Below, piece by piece: positions 17,337 through 25,198 of a stretch of DNA of 51,703 nucleotides. The stretch covers positions 98,489-150,191 of the forward strand of contig JACPHT010000008.1 in assembly GCA_016188475.1 (NCBI GenBank). The letters are read 5' to 3'. The notes under the pieces were generated by a model. It was given only the letters and a program-made list of their open reading frames with translations. It searched no databases and had not been told where the DNA came from. Source of the DNA: Candidatus Uhrbacteria bacterium (GTDB lineage: Bacteria; Patescibacteriota; Patescibacteriia; UBA9934; GWF2-40-263). A program made the translations under genes and the position numbers. How positions within the stretch are numbered: position 1 is the stretch's first letter; each line of letters starts with the position of its first letter.

Positions 17337-17389
17337 TTCCCTTTCCGACCTTTCCGACATTTCAGTCCTTTCCGACATTTCAGGCCTTA
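17337..17389. repeat. CTTTCCGACATTTCAG periodic repeat overlapping the tsaB stop codon
   Basis: ccctttccgacctttccgacatttcagtcctttccgacatttcaggcctta. Confidence 0.7.
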
Positions 17390-17767
17390 AGTAATATGCG
17401 GCGGTCTGTCATAAGCCGGGGCTACATAATCAAGAGACTGCTTTCCTGTCCCATTTTTTTTAATTAAAATCTCTGGTTCTAACTTTAACGGATTTTCCAC
17501 GACAAAAATAGGGATTGCTTTTGCGAAATGCATCCCGTTTGCGATCATTAAACTTAAACGACTCGCCGTAAAAGATCCTGGACCATTTACAATTGAAATT
17601 CCGTCAAGTTTATCGATATTTATATTGTTGGTGATTATAAACTCATCAAGTTTTTTCAGAATAAACTCCGGTGAATTATTGATTTTCTCCAATACGACAA
17701 ACGACTTATCTTTGATCAAACCAAGCCAAAAATAACCGAGGTCTTGCGCACACAAAAACAAAATCAT
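17387..17767 (-). CDS. tsaB: minimal TsaB-like tRNA threonylcarbamoyladenosine biosynthesis protein
   Basis: ISIVNGPGSFTASRLSLMIANGMHFA motif; only 126 aa, ending VAPAYDRPPHIT. Confidence 0.7.
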   Translation of the reverse strand: MILFLCAQDLGYFWLGLIKDKSFVVLEKINNSPEFILKKLDEFIITNNINIDKLDGISIVNGPGSFTASRLSLMIANGMHFAKAIPIFVVENPLKLEPEILIKKNGTGKQSLDYVAPAYDRPPHIT

Positions 17768-18372
17768 ACTGAAAGTCGATTTATCATCACAATCTTATCT
17801 CCATTCAAAATTGTTAGAAGAAAACGATCGGCGATTTGTTTGCGATCCAAAAATTCATCTTTAGGCATTAGAGTGTAGTTCACCTCGTATGTTAACTCAT
17901 GCTCAAACTTTGCAATCAATTTTTCTAAAGCAACCTGTTTGATTGACCCGACAATAAACAAATCTGTTGGAATATCTTTTGCGTCAACGAAACGTCCTGT
18001 GAACGCAAGATATAAAATCTCACCACTCGAATCAATCTCTTGCACAAAATTTTGTTTCAAGAGAATCTGAACTTTTTGAAAAACACCGCGAAGATCATCA
18101 AACAAAATAAAATTCGAGTTCGCAATATAGTATTTTTTCTTTTCAGCAAGTGACTTCCCTTTCTTTCTATTTTCCACTTGCTTTTCAACAATAAGACCAA
18201 GTTCAATGAGATTTTTGAGCTCGCGACGCACTGAATTCAGTTGAGCGTCAATCCTTCGCGTAAGCTCACGGACAAAAAAAGCCTCTTTTGGATATTGTAA
18301 AAAAAGACCCATGAGTCTAGCTCGCGTCTTTGAACCAAACATCTGTTCAAGCTGAAAACCATGTGTTGTCAT
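17764..18372 (-). CDS. winged-helix transcriptional regulator-like protein
   Basis: MFGSKTRARLMGLFLQYPKEAFFVRELTRRIDAQLNSVRRELKNLIELGLI; start reassigned to MTTHGFQLEQ. Confidence 0.75.
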   Translation of the reverse strand: MTTHGFQLEQMFGSKTRARLMGLFLQYPKEAFFVRELTRRIDAQLNSVRRELKNLIELGLIVEKQVENRKKGKSLAEKKKYYIANSNFILFDDLRGVFQKVQILLKQNFVQEIDSSGEILYLAFTGRFVDAKDIPTDLFIVGSIKQVALEKLIAKFEHELTYEVNYTLMPKDEFLDRKQIADRFLLTILNGDKIVMINRLSV

Positions 18373-18380
18373 ATCCGCGT

Positions 18381-18408
18381 TTGCGTCAAGAATCTGTACA
18401 GGTATAAT
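18381..18408 (+). promoter_or_regulatory. promoter of the 711-aa ORF
   Basis: TTGCGT-16 nt-TATAAT. Confidence 0.6.
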
Positions 18409-18451
18409 GTACACAAATGGTAACAGGAGGGCAAATGGAAAGATTCTATAT

Positions 18452-20557
18452 ATGACTTTAAGCCTGAAGGCCACTGAATACTGCCCACGTTCTCCGGAAG
18501 AACGGATTGAGGGTATTTGTGTACTTTTACCGCTCCAAGAAAGAAGCGGGTGGGTATTTTTGATTGCTCGTTGCCACAAACAAACTGCCGATGCTGAAAT
18601 GCTTTTTCAACTTTTGTCAGACCAAATCCACAGGCTTGCTGATTCATTCGGATCAGAAGCAAACGCTCAACATCGCTTTGAACAATTTCTTGGTGCACTA
18701 AACGAAACACTCGCGCAAAATGTAAGAGACGGAAGATGGAGTGTTCCAATAGAACAGTTTGACGCAGTGCTTGGTATCGCCTGCGATAAACAAATGTTTT
18801 TATCAGGAACCGGGGACTTAACCGCTCTGTTTCTTCATCGCAAACCTTCACAGCGATATCAAGTCTTCAACCTCTTTCACAGCATTCAGTCAGAACAATC
18901 ACTTCCAACTTGGGAAAAAGCATTCGCTGTTGTTCTTGACGGAGACTTGCACGAAGGTGATGTATTTAGTATTTCGAACATTGATTTGCAAAGAGCTTTG
19001 GCTGTTGACGAATTAAACGCAATTCTTACGACACTCCCTCCGTCTGGCGCAACAGAAAAAATCCGTCAATATTTTCCTCTTAAAACAGCGCTGTTGCTAA
19101 TAGTGCTTAAAGTCCAAGACGTGTCGGCTCAAAATAAAAACGAGCAACAAGCAACTCTCAAAACAGACGTTTCAATTCAACATTTCAAAAGTCAAGAAGA
19201 AGAAACACGGGAATTGCTCGCTGATCAAACACCAAAACTTAAAACACTTTTGACTGTCATTAAAATCAGAACAAAAAAATTCGCTGAAAAAGAAATATGG
19301 AAATTCATTTGGCGATGGGTTCGACGTTCTGCCAAAAAATCAGTTAAAACATCACGTCATTTAATGACAAAAGAAGGGCGTCTAGAATTGCAAACAAACT
19401 TCCAACGAATTGTCAGATCGTTCACACACATGGATCGGTCAAAAAAATATCTTTTGGGCGGCATTGCCGCTGTTGTTGTCGTTTTGATTGTCAGTATTTC
19501 TCTTTTTTCATCAAGTCGCGCTCGATCGCGGGATGAACAAGCATATCAACAAAAAATCGATGTAATTACGGATCAAATGGAACGCGCAACCGGAGCTGTA
19601 ATTTATAAAGATGAAAATCAAGCTCGAAGTTTATTTGTGAATGCCGCAAACTTAATCGATCAACTGCCGTCAAATACAGAAGAGAGAGTTCAAAAAATAA
19701 ATGATCTGAAAATTGAAATACAAAAATCAATGGATGATATTCGTCATTTGGTGAATGTCCCAAATCCGGCATTGCTTGGAGATTTGTCATCAGTGACAGA
19801 TGGTATTTTCGGACAATCGTTTGTTAAAGTCGGTTCTGACGTCTATGTGTTTGCAACAGATGGACGTGTGTATCAACTCGATCGAACACAAAAAGTCTTC
19901 AAGCCTGCAAGCGTTCAAGAAATAAACGCGCGCGTTTCACTTTCAGCAAGCGTTGATAAAGATAAAGTATTTTCATTAAACGAAAACAACATTGTTTCTC
20001 AATTTATCAAAGATGAGTCAGTACAAAAACCAATCAGCCTTGAACAGATAGAAGGAAAATGGATTGATCTGCTTGCATACGCAAACCGACTCTATGTTTT
20101 GACGCAAACAGAAGCTGATGGGCAGGTTTATCGCTATGGTCGTAGTGGAGATGGATTTGGAGCGCCAGCAAAATGGATTACCTCAAAAACATCTTCATTG
20201 AAAGACGCGCGTTCATTCACGATCGATGGAACTGTTTTTGTTTTAATGAAAAACGGAAAAATCACACGGTTTGTAAGTGGGAGCGAGGTCGGATGGGAAA
20301 CAGGAATTGTTGATCCGCCGATCACAAACGCAACGGACATTTGGACTGATACGGACAGTGCATACTTGTATGTGCTGGAACCAGATACAAAACGATTGGT
20401 TGTTTTCAATAAAGACACTGGAGCGTTTGTTGTTCAATATAGTTCAGACGCATTTCAAAACTTGACTGATGTAATTGTTGACGAACCTGGATACACAATT
20501 TATCTTCTTTCAGGATCCAAACTTTACTCCATCGCCCCAAGCCACATTGCGAGATAA
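18452..20557 (+). CDS. hypothetical single-pass membrane protein: PP2C-like N-terminal region, TM, C-terminal beta-propeller-like region
   Basis: TM KYLLGGIAAVVVVLIVSISLF; C-terminal repeats with VYVFATDGRVYQLD / LYVLTQ / IYLLSGSKLYSI. Start chosen because a -10 box sits at 18403-18408. Confidence 0.7.
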   Translation: MTLSLKATEYCPRSPEERIEGICVLLPLQERSGWVFLIARCHKQTADAEMLFQLLSDQIHRLADSFGSEANAQHRFEQFLGALNETLAQNVRDGRWSVPIEQFDAVLGIACDKQMFLSGTGDLTALFLHRKPSQRYQVFNLFHSIQSEQSLPTWEKAFAVVLDGDLHEGDVFSISNIDLQRALAVDELNAILTTLPPSGATEKIRQYFPLKTALLLIVLKVQDVSAQNKNEQQATLKTDVSIQHFKSQEEETRELLADQTPKLKTLLTVIKIRTKKFAEKEIWKFIWRWVRRSAKKSVKTSRHLMTKEGRLELQTNFQRIVRSFTHMDRSKKYLLGGIAAVVVVLIVSISLFSSSRARSRDEQAYQQKIDVITDQMERATGAVIYKDENQARSLFVNAANLIDQLPSNTEERVQKINDLKIEIQKSMDDIRHLVNVPNPALLGDLSSVTDGIFGQSFVKVGSDVYVFATDGRVYQLDRTQKVFKPASVQEINARVSLSASVDKDKVFSLNENNIVSQFIKDESVQKPISLEQIEGKWIDLLAYANRLYVLTQTEADGQVYRYGRSGDGFGAPAKWITSKTSSLKDARSFTIDGTVFVLMKNGKITRFVSGSEVGWETGIVDPPITNATDIWTDTDSAYLYVLEPDTKRLVVFNKDTGAFVVQYSSDAFQNLTDVIVDEPGYTIYLLSGSKLYSIAPSHIAR

Positions 20558-20565
20558 ATGATAGT

Positions 20566-20762
20566 GATCAATATAGTTCGGATCATCTGTTCGCAGACAT
20601 TTTCAGACTATTAACACAGTAGTAGTGGTTGTGCCATGTCGAAGGGAACAACGGCGAAGAGTCCGTTGGCCCGGAGACATGGCACAACCGCTACTAATGC
20701 CTAATTTAGGCATTTGACATTTCCCAGTGGCGGTCAAGAACAGAGGATCCGGACGATCATTT
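20566..20762. mobile_element. ~197-bp terminal-inverted-repeat element carrying hairpin family A
   Basis: Left GTTCGGATCATCTGTTCGCAGACATT, right GGCGGTCAAGAACAGAGGATCCGGACGATC; both ends match the inverted copy at 43110-43273. Confidence 0.65.
20621..20695 (+). repeat. structured hairpin family A
   Basis: AGTAGTGGTTGTGCCATGTC GAA GGG AA CAACGG CGAAGAGT CCGTTG G CCC GGA GACATGGCACAACCGCTACT. Confidence 0.85.
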
Positions 20763-20795
20763 TCAACAAACTAAAATAGAGAATAAATTAAAACA

Positions 20796-20823
20796 CCCCG
20801 CACCTTTTCACAAAGGTGCGGGG
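20796..20823 (-). terminator. intrinsic terminator of rplJ-rplL; recurring stem
   Basis: CCCCGCACCTTT-TCAC-AAAGGTGCGGGG, T-rich on the minus strand; near-identical stem at 40553-40585. Confidence 0.88.
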
Positions 20824-20828
20824 TTGAA

Positions 20829-21233
20829 TTACTTGATTGTGACTTTTGCTCCAGCTTCCTCTAGCTGTTTCTTAATGTCTTCTGCTTGTTCTTTTGTGAC
20901 TCCTTCTTTCACCATCTTTGGAGCTCCATCAACGAGATCTTTTGCCTCTTTGAGTCCAAGGCCTGTGATTGCGCGTACGACTTTAATCGAACCGATCTTG
21001 TTGTCGCCAGCGGCCGTAAGTTCAACATCAAATGATGTTTTCTCTTCAACTACTGCAGCGCCTGCTCCTGCGCCCCCTGCCACCATCATGGCCGGAGCCG
21101 CCGCACTCACACCGAATTTCTTTTCCAGAATTTTCACAAGTTCTGCAAGGTCCAAAACGGACATTTGCTCGATTTTTGTAACGAGATCCTGGAACTTTGC
21201 AGGAACCTCGAGAACTGATGTTTCGTCTGACAT
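20829..21233 (-). CDS. rplL: 50S ribosomal protein L7/L12
   Basis: [44 protein letters not shown]. Confidence 0.97.
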   Translation of the reverse strand: MSDETSVLEVPAKFQDLVTKIEQMSVLDLAELVKILEKKFGVSAAAPAMMVAGGAGAGAAVVEEKTSFDVELTAAGDNKIGSIKVVRAITGLGLKEAKDLVDGAPKMVKEGVTKEQAEDIKKQLEEAGAKVTIK

Positions 21234-21240
21234 AGGTATT

Positions 21241-21286
21241 AAGTTTTGGGTTTTGTGTTTTAGGTGTTAGGTTTTGAATCTTTAAC
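21241..21286. repeat. TTTTGGGTTTTAGG periodic repeat between rplJ and rplL
   Basis: taagttttgggttttgtgttttaggtgttaggttttgaatc; related words at 49940-49976 and 50889-50925. Confidence 0.6.
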
Positions 21287-21787
21287 TGCATTTAATACGT
21301 AAACGAGATTTCGCAAATTGCCAGCAAGCGCGTTGACGAATCCTGAAACTGGCGCGTTTATCGATCCAACAATTTTCGCGTACAACTCCTCTTTGCTTGG
21401 CAATGAAGAAAGCTGTTTAATCGTATCAACGTTTACATAACGTCCTTCTAAAATTCCGCCAAGTATCTTGATGCCCTCGCGATCTTTTATAAGACCTGCG
21501 ACGAGTTTAGCGGCTGAGACTTCGTCGTTGTATCCCATTGTTGTCAAAATACTTCCTTGAAGTTCATCTGCTGTGACTGACAAATTACTTTTCTCAAGTG
21601 CTTTGACAAGCAATGTCTTTTTTGCAACAACAGCTTCGACACCTTGCTCGCGACCTTTCGCGCGCAAATCGTTTGCGTCATCCATTGTGTAACCAGAGAT
21701 TGAAGTGAACACGGCAGACTTGATTCGCGCAAGTTTGCCAGAAAGTTCCGCAACGATCTCTTCTTTTTGTGAACGTGTTTTTGGCAT
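21260..21787 (-). CDS. rplJ: 50S ribosomal protein L10
   Basis: [57 protein letters not shown]. Confidence 0.95.
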   Translation of the reverse strand: MPKTRSQKEEIVAELSGKLARIKSAVFTSISGYTMDDANDLRAKGREQGVEAVVAKKTLLVKALEKSNLSVTADELQGSILTTMGYNDEVSAAKLVAGLIKDREGIKILGGILEGRYVNVDTIKQLSSLPSKEELYAKIVGSINAPVSGFVNALAGNLRNLVYVLNAVKDSKPNT

Positions 21788-21791
21788 AATG

Positions 21792-21871
21792 GAAAGCTAT
21801 TAGCCTTTAGCCTATAGCTGTTAGCTCGATTAATTGCCTTTCTAAAGGCTAGTGGCTAACGGCTAATGGCT
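21792..21871. repeat. TAGCC/GGCTA periodic inverted repeat between L10 leader and rplJ
   Basis: aaagctattagcctttagcctatagctgttagctcg...aaaggctagtggctaacggctaatggctat. Confidence 0.7.
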
Positions 21872-21884
21872 ATTTATTTTTCGA

Positions 21885-22005
21885 CCTTTAATAAAAGAAC
21901 CTGCGATTCACACCGCAAGTTGATCGAAAAACGTCAAACGTCTTTCTTTCACCTCGACGGGATTTATCCTTTCGGAACCCGTTTTCTACGGCGAATCTTT
22001 AGTTC
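21885..22005 (-). promoter_or_regulatory. ribosomal L10-leader-like autoregulatory RNA
   Basis: Minus strand reads ACGGGTTCCGAAAGGATAAATCCCGTCGAGGTGAAAGAAAG, resembling the L10 leader kink-turn region; directly upstream of rplJ. Confidence 0.72.
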
Positions 22006-22011
22006 GAATAT

Positions 22012-22040
22012 ATACTATAAGAATCTGGAACCGCTGTCAA
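22012..22040 (-). promoter_or_regulatory. promoter for rplJ-rplL, overlapping the 3' end of pyrH
   Basis: Minus strand TTGACA-17-TAGTAT. Confidence 0.65.
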
Positions 22041-22767
22041 GAGTATGTACAGTGTCGTGCACGCCAATCACACTTCCGATAAACTCATTGCCTGAAAAAA
22101 AGTCATTCAAATTTTTGATGTTTTTCCCATTAAGAAGCGCGACAGATATTCCGGATTGATGAGCTAAACGCGATGCGATCGGATCAAACGGAACATTCAT
22201 TCCAGGATCCCATTTGTTTCCAACCATTTTTCGAAAATCCTTCCAACTCATTTCACAAATCGCTTTCGCGTCAGAATGTTTGTTAGGATCTTTGTCGTAC
22301 ACATAATCAACATTCGACAAATTCACAACTACTTTCGCTTTGAAACGTTTTGCCAAACGCGTTGCAACATAATCAGTTGACCATCCTGGTTTCCATCCTG
22401 CCGCGATCAAAACCGGCTTTGTCCATTTCGATAGAGGACGAGTTGGATCTTTTACCATCACAGGATGCGCGATGTCGCGAAAAATCGTTCGCATTAAATG
22501 GCCGTTCAGTCTTGTTGAATGAATACCAATCCAATCAATGTCTTCCGGTGTGATTTTTCCAATCGCGCGAGCCGCGGATTGATACTGCCGAGCTGTTCCG
22601 CCTCCGCCGACCACAATTACAAAACGCCAACCACTTTTGATGTGATTGGAAATTAGTTTTTTGAAATCTTTGAGAAACTCTGTGTCGATTCCTCCGTTTG
22701 GAACTACAAGTGATCCACCGACAGAAATGACAAGTGTTGAAGGTTTGAAAGAGTTTTTGTGAAGCAT
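22015..22767 (-). CDS. pyrH: UMP kinase, archaeal-like amino-acid-kinase family
   Basis: LVISVGGSLVVPNGGID...VIVVGGGGTARQYQSAA...NLSNVDYVYDKDPNK. Confidence 0.88.
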   Translation of the reverse strand: MLHKNSFKPSTLVISVGGSLVVPNGGIDTEFLKDFKKLISNHIKSGWRFVIVVGGGGTARQYQSAARAIGKITPEDIDWIGIHSTRLNGHLMRTIFRDIAHPVMVKDPTRPLSKWTKPVLIAAGWKPGWSTDYVATRLAKRFKAKVVVNLSNVDYVYDKDPNKHSDAKAICEMSWKDFRKMVGNKWDPGMNVPFDPIASRLAHQSGISVALLNGKNIKNLNDFFSGNEFIGSVIGVHDTVHTLDSGSRFL

Positions 22768-22770
22768 AAA

Positions 22771-22853
22771 AATTTATTTCCTGAGCGGAGGTAAAGTTAC
22801 AGCCTTCGACAAGCTCAGGCAATAACTTTACCGAAGTCGAAGGAATAAATTTT
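22771..22853. repeat. family-1 palindromic repeat with locus-specific outer arms
   Basis: AAATTTATTTCCTGAGCGGAGGTAAAGTTACAGCCTTCGACAAGCTCAGGCAATAACTTTACCGAAGTCGAAGGAATAAATTTT. Confidence 0.85.
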
Positions 22854-22869
22854 TTCCATAACTACTAAA

Positions 22870-23223
22870 CTACGTTTCCTTTGCTTTTTCAATCATCCAA
22901 TTCGTCACCAAACTTATCACCCACAAAATAATTGCCGCAAGCAAAGCGGGAGAGAAACCAGCAACGTCAAATCCGTCAACAACCGTTGATACAAACCAAA
23001 TCATGAGCGCGTTGATAACAAACGTGAAAAGTCCTAGCGTCAAAATCGTGATCGGAAGAGTGAGGATGAATAACAACGGACGAATTAGCGCGTTAACAAG
23101 CCCAAGAACCAAAGCCGCAATCAGAGCATTGTAAAAACTCGCGACAACAAAACCAGGAACCAAATACGCAACAAGCAAAAGCGCGATCGCATTGATTACC
23201 CAACGAAAAATTAAATAGGACAT
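22870..23223 (-). CDS. phage holin family 4 / YvlD-like membrane protein
   Basis: ALVLGLVNALIRPLLFILTLPITILTLGLFTFVINALMIW. Confidence 0.88.
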   Translation of the reverse strand: MSYLIFRWVINAIALLLVAYLVPGFVVASFYNALIAALVLGLVNALIRPLLFILTLPITILTLGLFTFVINALMIWFVSTVVDGFDVAGFSPALLAAIILWVISLVTNWMIEKAKET

Positions 23224-23224
23224 A

Positions 23225-23431
23225 TTACGAAAGTTTTTTCTTAATCTCCTCGACTTTATTTTCAACTTCAGACAATTTCTTTTTCAATTCACTCGAGAGT
23301 TCAAGTCCACGTTCAAATTTCTTCAAGCCAACTTCAACATCAACATTCTCTTCAGAATCAAACCACTGCGTTATCTTTTCTAATTCTTCAAATGATGACG
23401 CGAAATCAACTGTTTTCTTTTTTTGTGACAT
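23225..23431 (-). CDS. xseB: exodeoxyribonuclease VII small subunit
   Basis: DFASSFEELEKITQWF...NVDVEVGLKKFERGLELSSELKKKLSEVENKVEEI. Confidence 0.9.
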   Translation of the reverse strand: MSQKKKTVDFASSFEELEKITQWFDSEENVDVEVGLKKFERGLELSSELKKKLSEVENKVEEIKKKLS

Positions 23432-24599
23432 AAGATTCAAATGAGCCTTTTGCCAATTGTACTCCGACTACTGCTCCGATTTCAAGTTGTGAAACATCCT
23501 TCAGAACCTGACCATTTGCTGTGACAATTCCGTAACCGCGCGCAAGCACACGCTTTGGATCAAGCTGTCGTAAAATCTTTTCAAATCCTTCGATCTGATC
23601 AAAAAGCGTTGGCGCCCAAACATGTGTCACATCAAAAAAACTCTGACGCAAATGTTTCAGACGTTCGTTTTGTTGGCTGATTACTCGTCCGATCACGTTT
23701 GTCGCGCGTTCAACAATCAATGACCTTTGACTCAACTGATCTAACAATCGTTCTTCCGAGTGTCTACACATCATTTCAATTTCATAACGAACTTCTTCTC
23801 TGTTTGGAACAGATCTCTCTGCCGCGTTTGAAGGCGTTGACGCGCGGATATCAGCAACAAAATCACAAAGCGACTCATCACGCTCATGTCCGACTCCACA
23901 AACAACTGGAATCTTTGAACTGAATACTGCGCGCGCGACACTCTCGTCGTTAAACGCATGCAAATCTTCAAGCCCTCCGCCGCCACGCGTAAGAACCAAG
24001 ACATCAGGACGCTCTGTGTCAGACATCTCATTGAAATACAAAAACGCACCTAGCAAATCAGACACGGCTTCCATTCCTTGCACATGAACATTCAAATGCA
24101 AAACCGAAACACCTCCCCAGCGGTTGTTGAGAATTTTCAAAAAGTCTCCGTACGCGGCCGCATCGCGAGAAGTGATAAGTCCAATTCGTTTTGGAAAACG
24201 AGGTAAAGAACGTTTGCGCGAAACATCAAACAAACCTTCTTGCTCTAATTTCTTTTTCAAAAGTTCGTACGCGCGTTTAAGCGCGCCTTCTCCAACAGGC
24301 TCGACTTCTTGAACATTCATTTTGAACTGCCCGTATCGCTCATAAACTTTTGGAGTTCCACGAACTTGCACGCGCATTCCGTCTTCAATCTGTGTGCGTA
24401 ATTGCCATGTTGTCATGAAACACTTGAGAACAGCCTCTTCTTTTTCGTCCTTGAGATCAAAGCTGATCCACTTGTCTTGAGCTATTCGAAAATCGGAAAT
24501 TTCACCTTCAACAACAAACTCCTGCGAAGGAATAAGTCGCAGGGTTTCATTTACGAGCTGAAGAAATTCTGAAACGCAAATTGTGCGAAGTGTATTCAC
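23406..24599 (-). CDS. xseA: exodeoxyribonuclease VII large subunit
   Basis: VEGEISDFRI...GLITSRDAAAYGDFLKILNNRWGGVSVLHLNVHVQG...RGGGGLEDLHAFNDESVARAVF...GVGHERDESLCDFVADIRASTPSNAAE. Confidence 0.96.
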   Translation of the reverse strand: MNTLRTICVSEFLQLVNETLRLIPSQEFVVEGEISDFRIAQDKWISFDLKDEKEEAVLKCFMTTWQLRTQIEDGMRVQVRGTPKVYERYGQFKMNVQEVEPVGEGALKRAYELLKKKLEQEGLFDVSRKRSLPRFPKRIGLITSRDAAAYGDFLKILNNRWGGVSVLHLNVHVQGMEAVSDLLGAFLYFNEMSDTERPDVLVLTRGGGGLEDLHAFNDESVARAVFSSKIPVVCGVGHERDESLCDFVADIRASTPSNAAERSVPNREEVRYEIEMMCRHSEERLLDQLSQRSLIVERATNVIGRVISQQNERLKHLRQSFFDVTHVWAPTLFDQIEGFEKILRQLDPKRVLARGYGIVTANGQVLKDVSQLEIGAVVGVQLAKGSFESYVTKKENS

Positions 24600-24605
24600 A
24601 TTTCT

Positions 24606-24704
24606 GTCATTGCGAATTGTTTATTCCATGAGCGAAGGTAAAGTTACGGCCTTCGACGTGCTCAGGCAATAACTTTACCGAAGTCGAAGGGCTGTAAACA
24701 ATGA
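24606..24704. repeat. family-1 palindromic repeat with locus-specific outer arms
   Basis: ATTGTTTATTCC...GGTAAAGTTA...TAACTTTACC...GTCGAAGGGCTGTAAACAAT. Confidence 0.85.
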
Positions 24705-24709
24705 CCGAA

Positions 24710-25198
24710 TTAAATTGGAACAATAAAAAATTGTGGCTGATAATACTGAATCAACAACCATAAACAAATTCCAAGAATCAAATGCGACGCGAGCGTTTCA
24801 ATCCAAACACGTTTTCCTTCGCGACGCGCGAACAATCCCATGCCAAGCGCGGGATAAATAACCACGCCTGTTACAATCCAACTTAATAAAGCATAAACAA
24901 TCAAAGACAAAAATGTATATGGCGCGTGCGTTACAAACAGCCAGCCTTGCAAAACAAACAGAATATAAATGAGCCCAAATAAAAATCCAAAAATAATGTG
25001 AATGAGCAAACCAACCAAAAATGCTTCTTGTTTTTTTAGTTTGCGACCGAAAATTTTTTTTGCGTCGACAATAAGTGGCGCATCAATCGCTTCACCTTTT
25101 TGTTTAATTTCAAGAACGACCGCCGGAATCGCGAAAACAAATGCAACTATTGCTCCAAGTGATCCGCCAAGTAAGTAGTCCATATTATGGATAAACAA
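24710..25198 (-). CDS. hypothetical multi-pass membrane protein
   Basis: Several hydrophobic segments; no family recognised. Confidence 0.6.
   Translation of the reverse strand: MFIHNMDYLLGGSLGAIVAFVFAIPAVVLEIKQKGEAIDAPLIVDAKKIFGRKLKKQEAFLVGLLIHIIFGFLFGLIYILFVLQGWLFVTHAPYTFLSLIVYALLSWIVTGVVIYPALGMGLFARREGKRVWIETLASHLILGICLWLLIQYYQPQFFIVPI

Noticed and set aside
20621-20695. Hairpin family A as a hammerhead, twister or other known self-cleaving ribozyme
   Set aside because: The conserved cores I know (e.g. CUGAUGA...GAAA) are not present; left as unassigned.
22870-23223. Prophage indicated by a 'holin' gene
   Set aside because: YvlD-type holin-family membrane proteins are common housekeeping-like genes and no other phage gene is nearby.
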